A stretch of DNA of 64,000 nt from Spironucleus salmonicida (taxonomy: Eukaryota > Fornicata > Diplomonadida > Hexamitidae): the NCBI GenBank assembly GCA_000497125.2, contig CM035316.1, positions 8,001 to 72,000 on the forward strand, read 5' to 3'. Positions 1 to 13,093 of this stretch are shown here, one piece after another. Under the pieces are notes generated by a model. The model had not been told where the DNA came from. It did not search any database and was given only the letters and a program-made list of their open reading frames with translations. Position 1 is the first letter of the stretch. Every line of letters starts with the position of its first letter. The position numbers and the translations under genes were made by a program.

Positions 1-527
1 ATTAAATTTTCATGGAAAGCACACTTGTTTATACCTTCTGGTTATAGAATCGTCAATGTGTCGAAGCTATCATAAAATGAAATATACTGTAAATCGTACT
101 AATTGATCTCTGCTAGATAAAGATCTAAATCTGGTGTTAAATTTTCCCCTTCATGGTCTTTATATACCTTAATTGATTTAGTCTTCAGTCCCATTTGGGC
201 AGCTACAATTCCAATATTATTCCAGAAGTAAAGATCCTCATACGCAAAAAATTTATGTTTTTATACTAGCTATATAGTACAGTTTGGTATAATTTTTTTT
301 AACTTTTTGTATAGTAGCACTATTTATACAGCACAAAGTTGTTCTTTAGTACTAACATTGGCGCACAGAATATATTTCTATTCACTATCAAGCTAGATAG
401 ATTAACTAATTTCGTTATCTCTTATAGTAAATTTAAGCTTTTTAATCTTTTTATTAATTATTACATTATAACCCTAGTCAACTGAATATGGAATAGCTTT
501 AAACTCAATAGATAAACCTGATGACAT
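1..527 (-). CDS. Large P-loop protein, N-terminal part of a fourth, divergent copy (cut by window edge)
   Basis: With TAA/TAG as Gln the minus strand is open from ATG at 527 to the window edge, about 175 codons. It is clearly homologous to the first residues of the three full copies downstream: shared motifs are KFTIRDNEISQSIQLD, VAAQMGL and FYDSFDT, with FHEN near the edge. It diverges far more than the full copies do from each other and begins MSSGLSIEFKAIP rather than MTEDLFVEF. The frame is intact, so this looks like a functional paralogue rather than debris. It sits at the left end of the tandem array in the same orientation as the other copies. The rest of the gene lies outside the window. 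Confidence 0.75.
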
Positions 528-1015
528 TTAAGGAGTTAAAGAGGTAAGATGTAAAATAGGGTATTATTATATAAAATACTTTGCTATCCTTTGAAAACTT
601 TATGTATTTTTATTATATATTAATAAATAGTATGATTAATGAATGTTAAGCGTTTTACGAAACAAAAAGTATCAAATAAACTAATGTAGTTTTTCTATCT
701 GTATTTGAGCGCTAGTAAGGAATTAACAATATACAATACTACTTAACTATCACGCATTATTAGTAAATATAGGAGTTTCCTAAAAATACATTAGCTCATC
801 CGCTATGCATGATCCCACGCATCCCTATCGTTACTAGATGCAATAAGTATCATCTTCTGCTGACGTCGCTTCTCTTCAGTAAAACTCATCCTAGCGAGTC
901 GTCGTTACCATCTAACATTCATCCATCCCTATGCTTCGGTCTTAAGCAGCATACCGAGTGAGACTGCAGAATACCATTTTTGATAGATTATGCATCATGC
1001 GGGTATTAAAGATAG
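528..1015. repeat. Gene 5' flank and left junction block, copy 0
   Basis: This block separates the P-loop gene start from the satellite array. It recurs at 10043-10540, 20953-21455 and 35627-36130. It carries a conserved run ending in GTTAAGCGTTTTACGAA shortly upstream of the gene, then a GC-richer part (from about 770) that enters the satellite in mid-unit. It presumably contains the promoter of the P-loop gene. No gene is seen in it; the short standard-code ORF in some copies is not preserved in all. Confidence 0.6.
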
Positions 1016-1690
1016 AATGTATACAGTATTCGGCATAGCCTGTGCTTGCATTACTAGTGAGAATACCCTTCCTAGTGTACTGTGTACCTGGGCTCATAAG
1101 TGAATATATATTATTAAGGGTAGTAGTATATTCTATAAATACAATAGTAATATATTATATATCCTTATAGGCACCACTCCCAATGCATCTATACTACTAA
1201 ACTCCATTTAAGATATTACTATATATACTATAGTATTGCATACTCATCAATCACTATGCAGTACCACTCATGCCTGCCTTGGTGCTGTCTATGGAACTAC
1301 TTGGGGTACCAGTACTGGTGGTACCCACTTCAGTAGCAGGCAGGTACTACACATAGAATATACAAACAGTCTTCGGCATAGCCTGTGCTTGTACTCTACA
1401 GGTGAGAATACCCTTCCTAGTGCTACTGTGTACCTGGGCTCATAAGTGAATATATATTAGTAAGTATAGTAATGTATTATATAGATACAATAGTAATATA
1501 CTAAATATCCTTACCAGCACCACTCCCAATGCATATATACTATTAAACTCCATTTAAGCTATTACTATATATACTATAGTATTGTATAATCATCCAGCAC
1601 TACGCCAGTACCACTCACGCCTACCGTGGTGCTGTCTATGGAAATACTTGGGGTACCGTACTAGTGGTACCCACTTCACTAGCAGCCAGC
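1016..1690. repeat. 345-bp satellite array 1 (about 2 units)
   Basis: This is the shortest of the four arrays: a partial unit, one full unit (about 1235-1578) and a partial unit. Each unit reads from TAGTATTG through CAGTACCACTCACGCC, a KpnI-like GGTACC pair, CATTCGGCATAGCC, CCTGGGCTCATAAGTGAA and an AT-rich tail. The array ends abruptly at the junction that starts the next gene-bearing unit. Confidence 0.85.
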
Positions 1691-1700
1691 TATGACAAAT

Positions 1701-2183
1701 ATGAAGGTTAAGCCATTATACACTATGCCAACAGCATCGACTCAGGCTCGTAGCACCAAAATGTGGAAGGCCTAAGCTAGCATAATCTCAGTCCTGTTCT
1801 TAATAAATTATGATATTGCTACCTCGCTGGGGCCTGACCACCAGCTAGCGCTATCCTCGTCACCCTAATAACCACATTTCCACTTGCCCTGTCCGCTCGC
1901 AGATCTCTAGATTTCGTGCAGCTCATGCAACTTTGTCCCTAATAAATTCCCTTCAGTGTAAAATTCGCTCTCGCGCTCTCGAGATTCCATGCAGTTATGG
2001 ACCAAATTTCCGCGAAAATTTCACGAATCTATCAACCTTAAATCGGTGCAATCGGCGATTTTGCAGAATTAAAAACCGTACCGTTTGGGACATCTTGACG
2101 ATGCTGCTTTTAAACTTCTGAGGATCGGTTTGCAGGGTGCTTTGGATTTACTCTTGGCGGTATCAGAAATGATGAAATAGTGA
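1701..2183 (+). CDS. Unrecognised 160-codon ORF at the array junction, copy 1
   Basis: The frame opens with MKVKPLYTMPTAS immediately downstream of the last satellite unit and runs to TGA at 2181. Its sequence is markedly GC-richer than the following DNA. The N-terminal half is Ser/Pro/His-rich. The C-terminal half ends in an amphipathic, leucine-rich helix (LDDAAFKLLRIGLQGAL and onward). No family is recognised. An overlapping plus frame (1810-2121) is also open, so the coding frame is not certain. The 5' part of the same sequence recurs at every right-hand end of a satellite array, which could mean it is the edge of a repeated element rather than a gene. Confidence 0.35.
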
Positions 2184-2844
2184 TAAATGGAGGTATGATA
2201 GGTACATTCGATATGTAGTGGATAGCATTAGCTAAATGGCGCTTGTGAATTGTCTGGGTAACTTATTGAACGCATTTTGAAGGAATAGCATTTTAGTTAA
2301 ATTTAATGTATAATAAAATATGAAATCTCGATTTTTAAAGCGCTTCCGCTATCGATGGGAGGCTGCGACATTTAAGACTTTAAAATTACTGCTCTGATAA
2401 TTAAAATTATATCATATGATATATTATAAAAATATGCATAGCTAGTGTTATTATATAGGGAAACTCAAAGTATACATATGAGCAGATTTAGTTATATTTA
2501 TATTTACTTGTGTAGGTTTTTGTTTACTGATTATATTATATTGGTATTTAATATATATTGTAAACATTTAGCATTATTTTGTATCAAAACTCAGGTTAAA
2601 ACTAATTAGTTCTAAATACTTAATATTCTTATAATTCATAGCATATTTGTGACTCAAAACCAGAACCTTATATCCTATGGAATGCATTAGCAACAATTTA
2701 ATGCATAGTGCTAGGGGTAAATTTGATACTGTGCAGGATTAGTTAAGTTAAATACATCATGCAGATCATGTCTAATACTGAGTAAACGATATTTACCTAA
2801 ACTAGTATTGTAATTATTACCAACTGCATCGAAATATACTAATT
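2184..2844. other. Non-coding gap in repeat unit 1
   Basis: AT-rich DNA between two weak ORFs. I see no long open frame on either strand and no recognisable RNA gene. The same sequence is found in units 2 and 3. Confidence 0.4.
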
Positions 2845-3360
2845 ATGGGTAAGCTTTTAAATCTATTTTGTATTTAGTTTCTATATGCCAGCTAATTACC
2901 TACTGTGCGCCTTGCTAATATATTATATATCTGCATAGTTATAAAATACCCAAGTAGTAAAATAAGCGCTCTAGCAGCCCAAGATATCAGGATCACTCCT
3001 CTCAAATACATAGAGCAATATAATGCTACACGAATAATATATTTAGTAAGATCTCTTTACATCTCTTGGCGAATCTCACATCCTGAGCACCTACTGATAC
3101 ATCTTGCACAAATAATTTCACTTGCTTTTAGTATTGTTACTCTGATTCGCTCTGCTAACTCCTATCTACTAAAATAATCGTATATCCTACACTATCACGG
3201 ATGTTCCAAAGCAGAGAACCTATTGCTCTATTATGAGTTTGATTACCTATTTGCTACACTAGTTCGGTATAAATTTTGCAAAGCTTACAGTTAGTATAAT
3301 TTTTATACTTGCTTACCCTAATCCATATAAGATGTATCCCAACTCAGCTAGTTCCGTTGA
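2845..3360 (+). CDS. Unrecognised 171-aa ORF, copy 1
   Basis: Begins with ATG (MGKLLNLFCIQFLYA) and ends at TGA 3358-3360, with a few TAA/TAG codons read as Gln. It is rich in Ile, Leu and Tyr, with a hydrophobic stretch around residues 85-110 (LLIHLAQIISLAFSIV) that could be one membrane segment. No family is recognised. It is preserved with the same length in the other two units, but these are near-identical duplicates, so this is not evidence of selection. Confidence 0.3.
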
Positions 3361-3955
3361 GTGTGTGATAGCAGTCTCTCATATATTATCATAAGTGGTT
3401 AGTCTTTAACCTAAACATTTCGATAACCTAGATACTAGCTATCTAGTGAACGTGAAAACTGCTAGGCGTAAGATAACTGCTAATTTATTATGTATTATTT
3501 ATTTTAATATATAAGCAATAATCAGTTATAAATTTTCGAAACCCTCGCTCGATTTAGTTTTGCTAGATTATCGAAATATCCGGTAATACTTTCCAATATA
3601 TAGCATAGCAGTATAACATAAGTACAAGTGAACATCAGATTGAATAATGCTATAGTCATTACTAAGCATTTAACAAATTAGTCTTTGCATGATATGCATC
3701 TTTCCTAGTCTAAATCAGCCGTACTTCTAGTTATAATTTTATTTTATAAACTGTTACAGTCTCGCGATCAATTACTATAAATTGAAATAGTTACTATGTC
3801 ATTTTAATCATCAAAATAATATTTTTGATAATATTCTAAATATTTTTACTTAATTTTATATTCCTTTATTCGTATAATTTTTTCAAAAACTTCTCCGGTA
3901 ATGATGGTAGTACGATTTCTAGGGTCTAATTTAATCTGGTGTTGATTTTAATAAA

Positions 3956-4828
3956 ATGATTTGTGTTTCCTTTGCTGCTATGAATAGATCTATAAATTAA
4001 CGAATTAGTATACTTTCACCTACGCCTCCCAGACGTCTAAACAATTTACCATTTTCGTATTCCGTTAAAATCATAGTTACGAAACATGTATATATTAATG
4101 AGATTTATGCAAACTAGAGACTTTACACTAAATAATCAATTAACTCTATACTTGTGCATCCTTTGGTGGCTGCCTGTGAGTGCTAACCATTAGGCTTAAG
4201 GAGTCTTATATATGAAAATGCTGTAAATCATGAATGTGATCCAAAATACTTTATCCTCAGCACTTCTGTACATATAGCACCAAGCATCTAGACTCATACT
4301 ATTTTTAACCCACTAGACTTGATTAGCATAACCTACAATTAAAATACTGTTCATTGTTAGTAGTTACGGCAGAAAGTCTTTCGACTGAGCAGCTAGATGT
4401 GCACAGAGGTTTCTTTTCAGCTAAATATCGTAGTCAATTCTGCTAAAATTAGCATAAACATTTTTACTACTGTACTATAACTTAGAATGCTAGTAAAGTC
4501 ACTTATTCTTATACACAACTCTAGAACTCCACATGGCTCTCGGGAATACAAAATTCTAGTAAACAATTTATATAGGAATTTAGAGTTAGATATAGTTACA
4601 TTGGAGAATACAATGTTAATGGTAACATTCTCGACAGCACTGCGCAACGACCTAGTAAAAACATATCTTCCCCTTAGGTATCCATTTAGGTATTTGATTT
4701 TAGCAAAGCATGCAATTACAATTTGTAGACATTATAATAACTATATACTTGTTAGATAGGAGATAAATGATTCCATTTTTTAGTTTAAGCATATCATTAA
4801 TCCTGCCTATACCTGCTAATGGTACTGA
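3956..4828 (+). CDS. Unrecognised 290-aa ORF, copy 1
   Basis: With TGA as the only stop, this frame is open from 3905 and has ATG at 3956 (MICVSFAAMNRSIN). An open run of 308 codons is unusually long for DNA of this composition, where a TGA is expected about every 50-60 codons, so it may be or have been coding. The product would be basic and rich in Ile, Leu, His and Tyr. Segments such as CECQPLGLRSLIYENAV and LPLRYPFRYLILAKHA look protein-like, but I cannot assign a family. It points toward the 3' end of the P-loop gene, with which it converges. Confidence 0.4.
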
Positions 4829-4857
4829 AACTATCTCATTTGATTATTTATTTTTGA

Positions 4858-5457
<600 letters not shown>

Positions 5458-5485
5458 TGTTTTCTAGTTTCCGTACTTCCACTAA

Positions 5486-5581
<96 letters not shown>

Positions 5582-5602
5582 TAAATAAAATAATAGATGT
5601 AA

Positions 5603-8600
5603 TCAATCCTTAATCGATGGCTTTTGCACTGGTTCTTATCGTGTATCAAAACTTGACATATGCTTGACGCAAAATATAGTCTAGCTTTTAAATTTTCGCT
5701 AAAATACTACACTTAATTACATTTAGTCTAAGAGCTAAGATACAGCAATCTTCTCTTTGAAAGTAAACTAAAAGTAAGTAAAATTATTTTTAATTTTCAG
5801 TGTGCTAAATAGATTATTTAATTTTGCAATCATAAACGATGGATCTTTAATAAATCTAAGATCTAGTAAAATAATAGTGTAGGGTTTTTATTTTAACAAA
5901 AACTTATCGCAACAAAAGATTGTTTGTCTAGAATCGAATACCTAATTAAAAAAGCTTAGTTCCTGTACGGGCTCTACACTCACCATACCAGTTAAGTTAG
6001 GCAAGCTAGTCTCAATGTTTAGGTCTTCAGATTTCTTGACAAATATGTAAATCTTGCCTAAATAGTTGACTATGCTAAATTCATGCTTCTTCTGAATAAA
6101 ACTATCGAAAATAGTGATGTACTCATCTTCTTATGTCAACTAATAGAACTGATACTTTCTACTGTCGTTGGTTAGGTCTAAAATTTTTTTAATACGCTCA
6201 TCATTTTTAGCTTTCTCTTTCTCTTGCTCCTGCGTAACTAACGCAGATGCACTCATATAGAGCATATCATTATCATTTTCCTCACCAGTATATTTAAAGA
6301 TCAAATCTGCCGTTTTTGAATCCAGACCTATCTGTAATACATTTTTAAGGCCAAATGGCATGATTTTTTAGTTCAGGAAGTCCGGTATATGGTGTCCATA
6401 CTCTACTGGCAACACATAACAACCTTCTATCATTTCTAATGGTAAAGTAATATCGTCATACCCATGGAATGTGATGATGAAATCAAAAATTTTGTGATCT
6501 TGATCTAGTACATGTTAAAAACACAACTATTTATCAAACGGGATTATTATAATTAACGATGTAATTTTTTCTTATCTTACTAAAATCTCGAATGCTTCGC
6601 GCGCAGCCTATACTGAGTCTTTGAGTATTTAGTTATATACAGCTGCATCCTCCCCTTTGTGATCATAAGCCCTGTTGTTATCACTAAATTCATGTAGCGC
6701 ATAATCTAGCGTTGGATTCAAGAACATGATTTATTGATCGTCTTGCGCAAATGCTTCCACCAGATTTTAATAAAAGGTTATTTTTATCTTATTATTGACA
6801 ATAGCCTGTACATATACACTTCTGCAGTTTAGAGTCTGCATAACCTTCTTCAAATTCTCGAGTAAAGTATTAGACTGCCTGGAAATAATCATAACTAGCA
6901 AAATGGCATTCAAAAACTCTAATAGGATACTTCGACTAAAAAACTTGGAAAGGTCTTACGACAAGGACTGAATTTTTTCTGCTTTGAATATATTTTACGA
7001 AAACGTTTCAATAAATTTCGTCATCAGCTGATAGTTTAAAACGGCCACTACTTCTGAGTTTAGCGTTGTCGATGCTATACAACTAATATTGTATTGAGCA
7101 CTATTATTCAATAAATCAAATTTGTGTGTACCTTTATTCAGTACAAAATTTTTAACTTCATCAACATCTTTGCTTATAATAATATTTTCGAAAGTCTAGG
7201 TAAGACTGCACATCTAATATACGTCGACTTTCACATTGTTCACAGTAATTTTGTGACGCTTAACGCCATTAAAATTATTAAGTTGTTTTGACTCTTTGTC
7301 TTTGAGGAACCATATAGAAGGGCATATGGAAGAACACATGAACTACATCTCAACCGACTTTTCCGTCATCATCGAGTACAGCAGCGATACCAAAATTGGT
7401 GTTTCTTCAGCAAATTTATTGACTCTACCTGGTATAGCATCTACAGCCTAGGTATAACCAGCAGCATCCACTACCACCCGGCGCTGCTCGTACTGAAAGC
7501 TAGACAGCAATGACGCATGAGGCTGAACATATCCTAATATCTATGCGTTAATATACTTTACGCCCACTCTGCTTGATAAGATATTATAGGAAAATTAATT
7601 GACTGTAAGGAAATTTATGACGGTAAGGTCTGTTCCCACCATTATAACCGTAACATAATCAAAATTAGGTGTCTCGTATTTAGTACTGTATTTTTCAACC
7701 ATTTTTGGTAGTTTTTCAATCATCAATTATAGATTTTAATGTAAATTCTTTGTATTTATATTCATAAAATATTCGCATATTAAAGACTGGACTGAAGAAG
7801 ACCAATATTATTTTAGCATGCCCTGCTAACCTTTAGAGGAAGTATTCTCACCAGTAGTTTTTTCTTCTTTTTTATCCTTGGATAACTAGTCATCCACTTA
7901 GCTCTCTTCAATTTTCTTAAATGCAATAACTGAAAATGTTTTCCAAAACGCTGTTTCGACCCCTCTGGGGTTAAATAATTAAAGAATCAATTTGTAGAAA
8001 TTCGTTTCAAAATCCTAATAGTACTGAACCCGATTCCTGTAAGACACCATTCCCTTAAAGAATATTTATCTAAATTTTGTTCTGTTCCTAATATTCAATA
8101 TCTGCGGTGAGTAAACAACTAACTCGTCAAGAATGTCGTAATCAGCAATCTCGAGGCGAAGGTACTCCATAGCTATGAGAATATACTCTGATTTTCCTAG
8201 TATGTTATTAAGAGATTTAAAATATTCTATTATAACTTATTGGTTGGACTGCATAATACTAAATATCTCATTTTTTTGCTTAAACTATATACTGGTTATG
8301 ATGTCTTCAAGAGTTTGGTACAAGTCTATACCTTTATTTTAGAATCGACCTGTCACACTAAGTTAGTTCAGTTTTTGCTTTGCTGCTACCAACAAGTTAA
8401 TGTTCAGAAGTTGTGAAATAACATTGATAGCTAAATTATATTTTTTGTTTTTGACATCTCCTAATATGTCTATCTTTTAAAATTCTTGAATAGAAAGTGT
8501 TGCTTAAATCTTAGCATACCGTTTCTTACCTAACTTGATTAGCTTTTTCTCGTAATATACGAACAATAACTGACACAACTTAACGCATTTCGAAAATTTC

Positions 8601-10042
8601 TCCTTCTATGACTGCAAGCACTCATCTACCAAAATAATAGGGTGTTTCAATTATATATTATTTCGCCTTTGTTATTCAAGTAATACTTAGTCTATATCAT
8701 TTATAATATTTGCAGTATCTATAATGAAAAAAGAAGCTAGTTTTAGTTAATCGAATTGCAACTATATAGAATTATCGTATTTTAGCTTTTGAACTAATTA
8801 CAAGTTGCCCTGAATTTTGTTAATAAATAGAATCATACTCTAGTAAATAAAAGACATCTAGTCTAAGCTTTCCAACTGAAAGGTATGGAATTTACAAACA
8901 TCAGCAAGTACTTTTTCTTTGTAATTTTTTAAATCCTGCAACTCAAATGTATTCTTATACTGATCAACTAGTTGCTCGTGAAATGAGTGTGTCCTGTACT
9001 TATATAGAGGTTAGTCATCAGATCCTTCCTTATTGAGCAAAATTGGAACATTTCCCTTCAGGAGGTGGAAAAAGTACTGCGTGTAGAGAGCTACGCTTTT
9101 CCCAGACCTGGAACTCTGGCTTATGACAGCATTCGTAAGAGTGTCGTTAAGATCATTTTTAACCAACGAGAATAATGCAAAATACTCCGCCTTGAAGAGG
9201 TAGGACACGTGGCAGAGCTGCTGGAACATGAACAGGCAGATACCGGTATTAAGAAAGTGGGTGGGGAGCTGGAACAGGTTGATAAGCTCAAATTCATCCA
9301 ACTATGGTTTTTCTTATTCTGTGAATGGCTATCCATTGTAAATCTTATTTGATACCTCAAATATCTTTCTAAGTTAATCCAACTCTTTACCATATACCTT
9401 TTTTGCATCAGTGTTATTCTTTAACTCTGCAAACTAAATATCATACAACCTGAATGCCGAGTAGCCAAAAATCAACGGCAGAATTAGAGGATACTCTCCT
9501 ACCGTCTGGTACTTAATAGCTGCTAGCTGCAACAGTACCTGATTTTCATGAAAATCAATTTTCTTTATACTTTTAGTCTAAAGAATCTTTTTAGTATCAA
9601 AACTATTGTATAGCGAAAAGTACTGTAAATGGTAGTCTTTAATGCTATTTGCAAATTTAGCAAAATCAGGTTCGCAGGTTGATTATACTGATAGCACATC
9701 TAGACCCATCTGTGCTGCGACAAGACCGATATTGCTCCATAAATTAGATTTTGCTAACAAATTTACCTCATTAAAATCTGATATTTAAAACCGTACTTTA
9801 TGTGCAATTTTCCCCAGCTTCTTGTAGAGCAGAATAACCTACAATGCGCAAAGCTACTCTTTCGTTGTAATAGTTGCACGTAGAATATATTACTATTCAC
9901 TATCAAGCTAGATTGATTGACTAATTTCATTATCTCTTATAGTAAACTTAATCTATAAAATAGTGTTACTAACTATTACATTTTTATTAACATCAACTGA
10001 AAATGGAATAGCTTCAAACTCGACAAATAAATCTTCAGTCAT
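5603..10042 (-). CDS. 1,479-aa P-loop protein, possibly a divergent myosin-like motor (unit 1)
   Basis: Single frame from ATG 10042 to TGA 5603 with TAA/TAG as Gln. Residues 1-250 are a variable region that still keeps NIGLVAAQMGL and LQLAAIKYQTVGEYP; the latter faintly recalls a FERM middle lobe. A Walker A-like loop QSSRSGKS (GKS at 314-316) follows LFKAEYFALFSLV, resembling the PHIFAIAD...GESGAGKT order of myosin. Further matches in myosin order are VTVIMVGTDL near 796 (switch II region) and LENLKKVMQTLN...VYVQAIVNN near 1065-1085 (the 'RCIxPN' region). Spacings exceed those of a normal motor, and the switch II aspartate and glycine are not kept. The alternative is a generic P-loop NTPase with Walker B ILVDE near 465. 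Family assignment is tentative; that the gene is real is not. Confidence 0.85.
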
Positions 10043-10540
10043 TTAATAAGGAAATAGGAAAGATGTAAAGTAAAATATATCAATATTATACATTAATATA
10101 ATATTATAATTTGAAGAAAAAACTCTACTTGCATTTATAATACATAATTTAATACATATTATAATTAATGAATGTTAAGCGTTTTACGAACTAAAAAGTA
10201 TGAAATAAACTCGTGTAACTATACCATCTGCCTTTCAGCGCTAGTAAGGAATTATCAATATATAATACTACTTAACTATCACGCATTCTTAGTGAATGTA
10301 TGAGTTTCCTAAAAATACGTTAGCTCATACGCTATGCATGATCCCACGCGTTCCTGTCATTACTAGATCCAATAAGTAGCATCTTCTGTTGACCTAGCTT
10401 CTCTTTGGTAAAACTCATCCTGCGAGTCGTCGTTACCATCTAAAATTCATCCATCCCTATGCTTCGGTGTTAAGCAGCATACCGAGTGAGACTGTAGAAT
10501 ATCATTTTTGATAGATTATGCATCATCCAGGTATTAAAGA
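10043..10540. repeat. Gene 5' flank and left junction block, copy 1
   Basis: Holds the presumed promoter of the unit 1 P-loop gene: AT-rich for about 270 bp, then GC-richer from about 10,300. It passes directly into satellite array 2 without a clean unit boundary. No gene is seen. Confidence 0.6.
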
Positions 10541-12605
10541 TAGAATGTATACAGTATTCGGCATAGCCTGTGCTTGTACTCTACAGGTAAGAATAGCCTT
10601 CCTAGTGTACTGTGCACCTGGGCTCATAAGTGAATATATATTAGTAAGTATAGTAATGTATTATATAAATACAATAGTAATATACTAAATATCCTTATAG
10701 GCACCACTCCCAATGCATATATACTATTAAACTCCATTTAAGCTATTACTATATATACTATAGTATTGCATACTCATCAAGCACTATCCCAGTACCACTC
10801 ACGCCTGCCTTGGTGCTGTCTATGGAAATACTTGGGGTACCGTACTGGTGGTACCCACTTCAGTAGCAGGCAGGTACTACACATAGAATATACTAACATC
10901 ATTCGGCATAGCCTGTGCTTGTACTCTACAGGTAAGAATAGCCTTCTTAGGCTACTGTGCACCTGGGCTCATAAGTGAGTATATATTAGTAAGTATAGTA
11001 GTATATTATATAGATACAATAGTATATACTAAATATCCTTACAAGCACCACTCCCAATGCATATATACTACTAAACTCCAATTAAGATATTACTATATAT
11101 ACTATAGTATTGTATTGTCGTCAAGCACTACGCCAGTACCACTCACGCCTACCGTGGTGCTGTCTATGGAAATACTTGGGGTACCGTACTAGTGGTACCC
11201 ACTTCAGTAGCAGGCAGGTACTACACATAGAATATACAAACAGCATTCGGCATAGCCTGTGCTTGTACTCTACAGGTAAGAATAGCCTTCTTAGGCTACT
11301 TTGTACCTGGGCTCATAAGTGAATATATATTAGTAAGTATAGTAATGTATTATATAGATACAATAGTAATATACTAAATATCCTTACAAGCACCACTCCC
11401 AATGCATATATACTACTAAACTCCATTTAAGATATTACTATATATACTATAGTATTGTATTGTCGTCAAGCACTATCCCAGTACCACTCACGCCTACCGT
11501 GGTGCTGTCTATGGAACTACTTGGGGTACCAGTACTGGTGGTACCCAGTTCAGTAGCAGCCAGGTATTACACATAGAATATACAAACAGCATTCGGCATA
11601 GCCTGTGCTTGTACTCTACAGGTAAGAATAGCCTTCTTAGGCTACTTTGTACATGGGCTCATAAGTGAATATATATTAGTAAGTATAGTAATGTATTATA
11701 TAAATACAATAGTAATATACTAAATATCCTTATAGGCACCACTCCCAATGCATATATACTATTAAACTCCATTTAAGCTATTACTATATATACTATAGTA
11801 TTGCATACTCATCAAGCACTATCCCAGTACCACTCACGCCTGCCTTGGTGCTGTCTATGGAAATACTTGGGGTACCGTACTGGTGGTACCCACTTCAGTA
11901 GCAGGCAGGTACTACACATAGAATATACTAACATCATTCGGCATAACCTGTGCTTGTACTCTACAGGTAAGAATAGCCTTCTTAGGCTACTGTGCACCTG
12001 GGCTCATAAGTGAATATATATTAGTAAGTATAGTAATGTATTATATAAATACAATAGTAATATACTAAATATCCTTATAGGCACCACTCCCAATGCATAT
12101 ATACTATTAAACTCCATTTAAGCTATTACTATATATACTATAGTATTGCATACTCATCAATCACTATGCAGTACCACTCACGCCTGCCTTGGTGCTGTCT
12201 ATGGAACTACTTGGGGTAGCAGTACTAGTGGTACCCACTTCAGTAGCAGGCAGGTACTACACATAGAATATACAAGCAGTCTTCGGCATAGCCTGTGCTT
12301 GTACTCTACAGGTAAGAATAGCCTTCTTAGTGCTACTGTGTACCTGGGCTCATAAGTGAATATATATTAGTAAGTATAGTAATGTATTATATAGATACAA
12401 TAGTAATATATTATATATCCTTATAGGCACCACTCCCAATGCATATATACTACTAAACTCCAATTAAGATATTACTATATATACTATAGTATTGTATAAT
12501 CATCCAGCACTACGCCAGTACCACTCACGCCTGCCTTGGTGCTGTCTATGGAAATACTTGGGGTACCGTACTAGTGGTACCCACTTCACTAGCAGCCAGC
12601 TATGA
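10541..12605. repeat. 345-bp satellite array 2 (about 6 units)
   Basis: Unit starts fall near 10765, 11110, 11455, 11800, 12145 and 12490. The units at 10765 and 11800 are almost identical over their whole length while the units between them differ more. This indicates duplication of a three-unit block (about 1,035 bp). Single-base length differences between unit types recur at two sites (after GGGGTACC and at CAATAGTA). Confidence 0.9.
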
Positions 12606-12610
12606 CAAAT

Positions 12611-13093
12611 ATGAAGGTTAAGCCATTATACACTATGCCAACAGCATCGACTCAGGCTCGTAGCACCAAAATGTGGAAGGCCTAAGCTAGCATAATCTCA
12701 GTCCTGTTCTTAATAAATTATGATATTGCTACCTCGCTGGGGCCTGACCACCAGCTAGCGCTATCCTCGTCACCCTAATAACCACATTTCCACTTGCCCT
12801 GTCCGCTCGCAGATCTCTAGATTTCGTGCAGCTCATGCAACTTTGTCCCTAATAAATTCCCTTCAGTGTAAAATTCGCTCTCGCGCTCTCGAGATTCCAT
12901 GCAGTTATGGACCAAATTTCCGCGGAAATTGCACGAATCTATCAACCTTAAATCGGTGCAATCGGCGATTTTGCAGAATTAAAAACCGTACCGTTTGGGA
13001 CATCTTGACGATGCTGCTTTTAAACTTCTGAGGATCGGTTTGCAGGGTGCTTTGGATTTACTCTTGGCGGTATCAGAAATGATGAAATAGTGA
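12611..13093 (+). CDS. Unrecognised 160-codon ORF at the array junction, copy 2
   Basis: Near-identical to the copy at 1701 and open over the same length. The preceding junction sequence (CACTAGCAGCCAGCTATGAC) is also the same, so units 1 and 2 share this array end. Confidence 0.35.

Noticed and set aside
9121-9408. Overlapping Ser-rich standard-code ORF (CSSSPPTFLIPVSACSCSSSS) on the minus strand, and its plus-strand counterpart at 34649
   Set aside because: Shadows of the P-loop gene in other frames; their composition is a by-product of GC-richer codons around the P-loop.
10766-12355. Repeated 60-106-aa ORFs in the satellite (for example the MYCRQALRQYHSRLPWC type)
   Set aside because: They are the same 345-bp unit read in one frame; single-base length differences between units shift the frame constantly and TGA follows in each unit, so the satellite does not encode a repeat protein.
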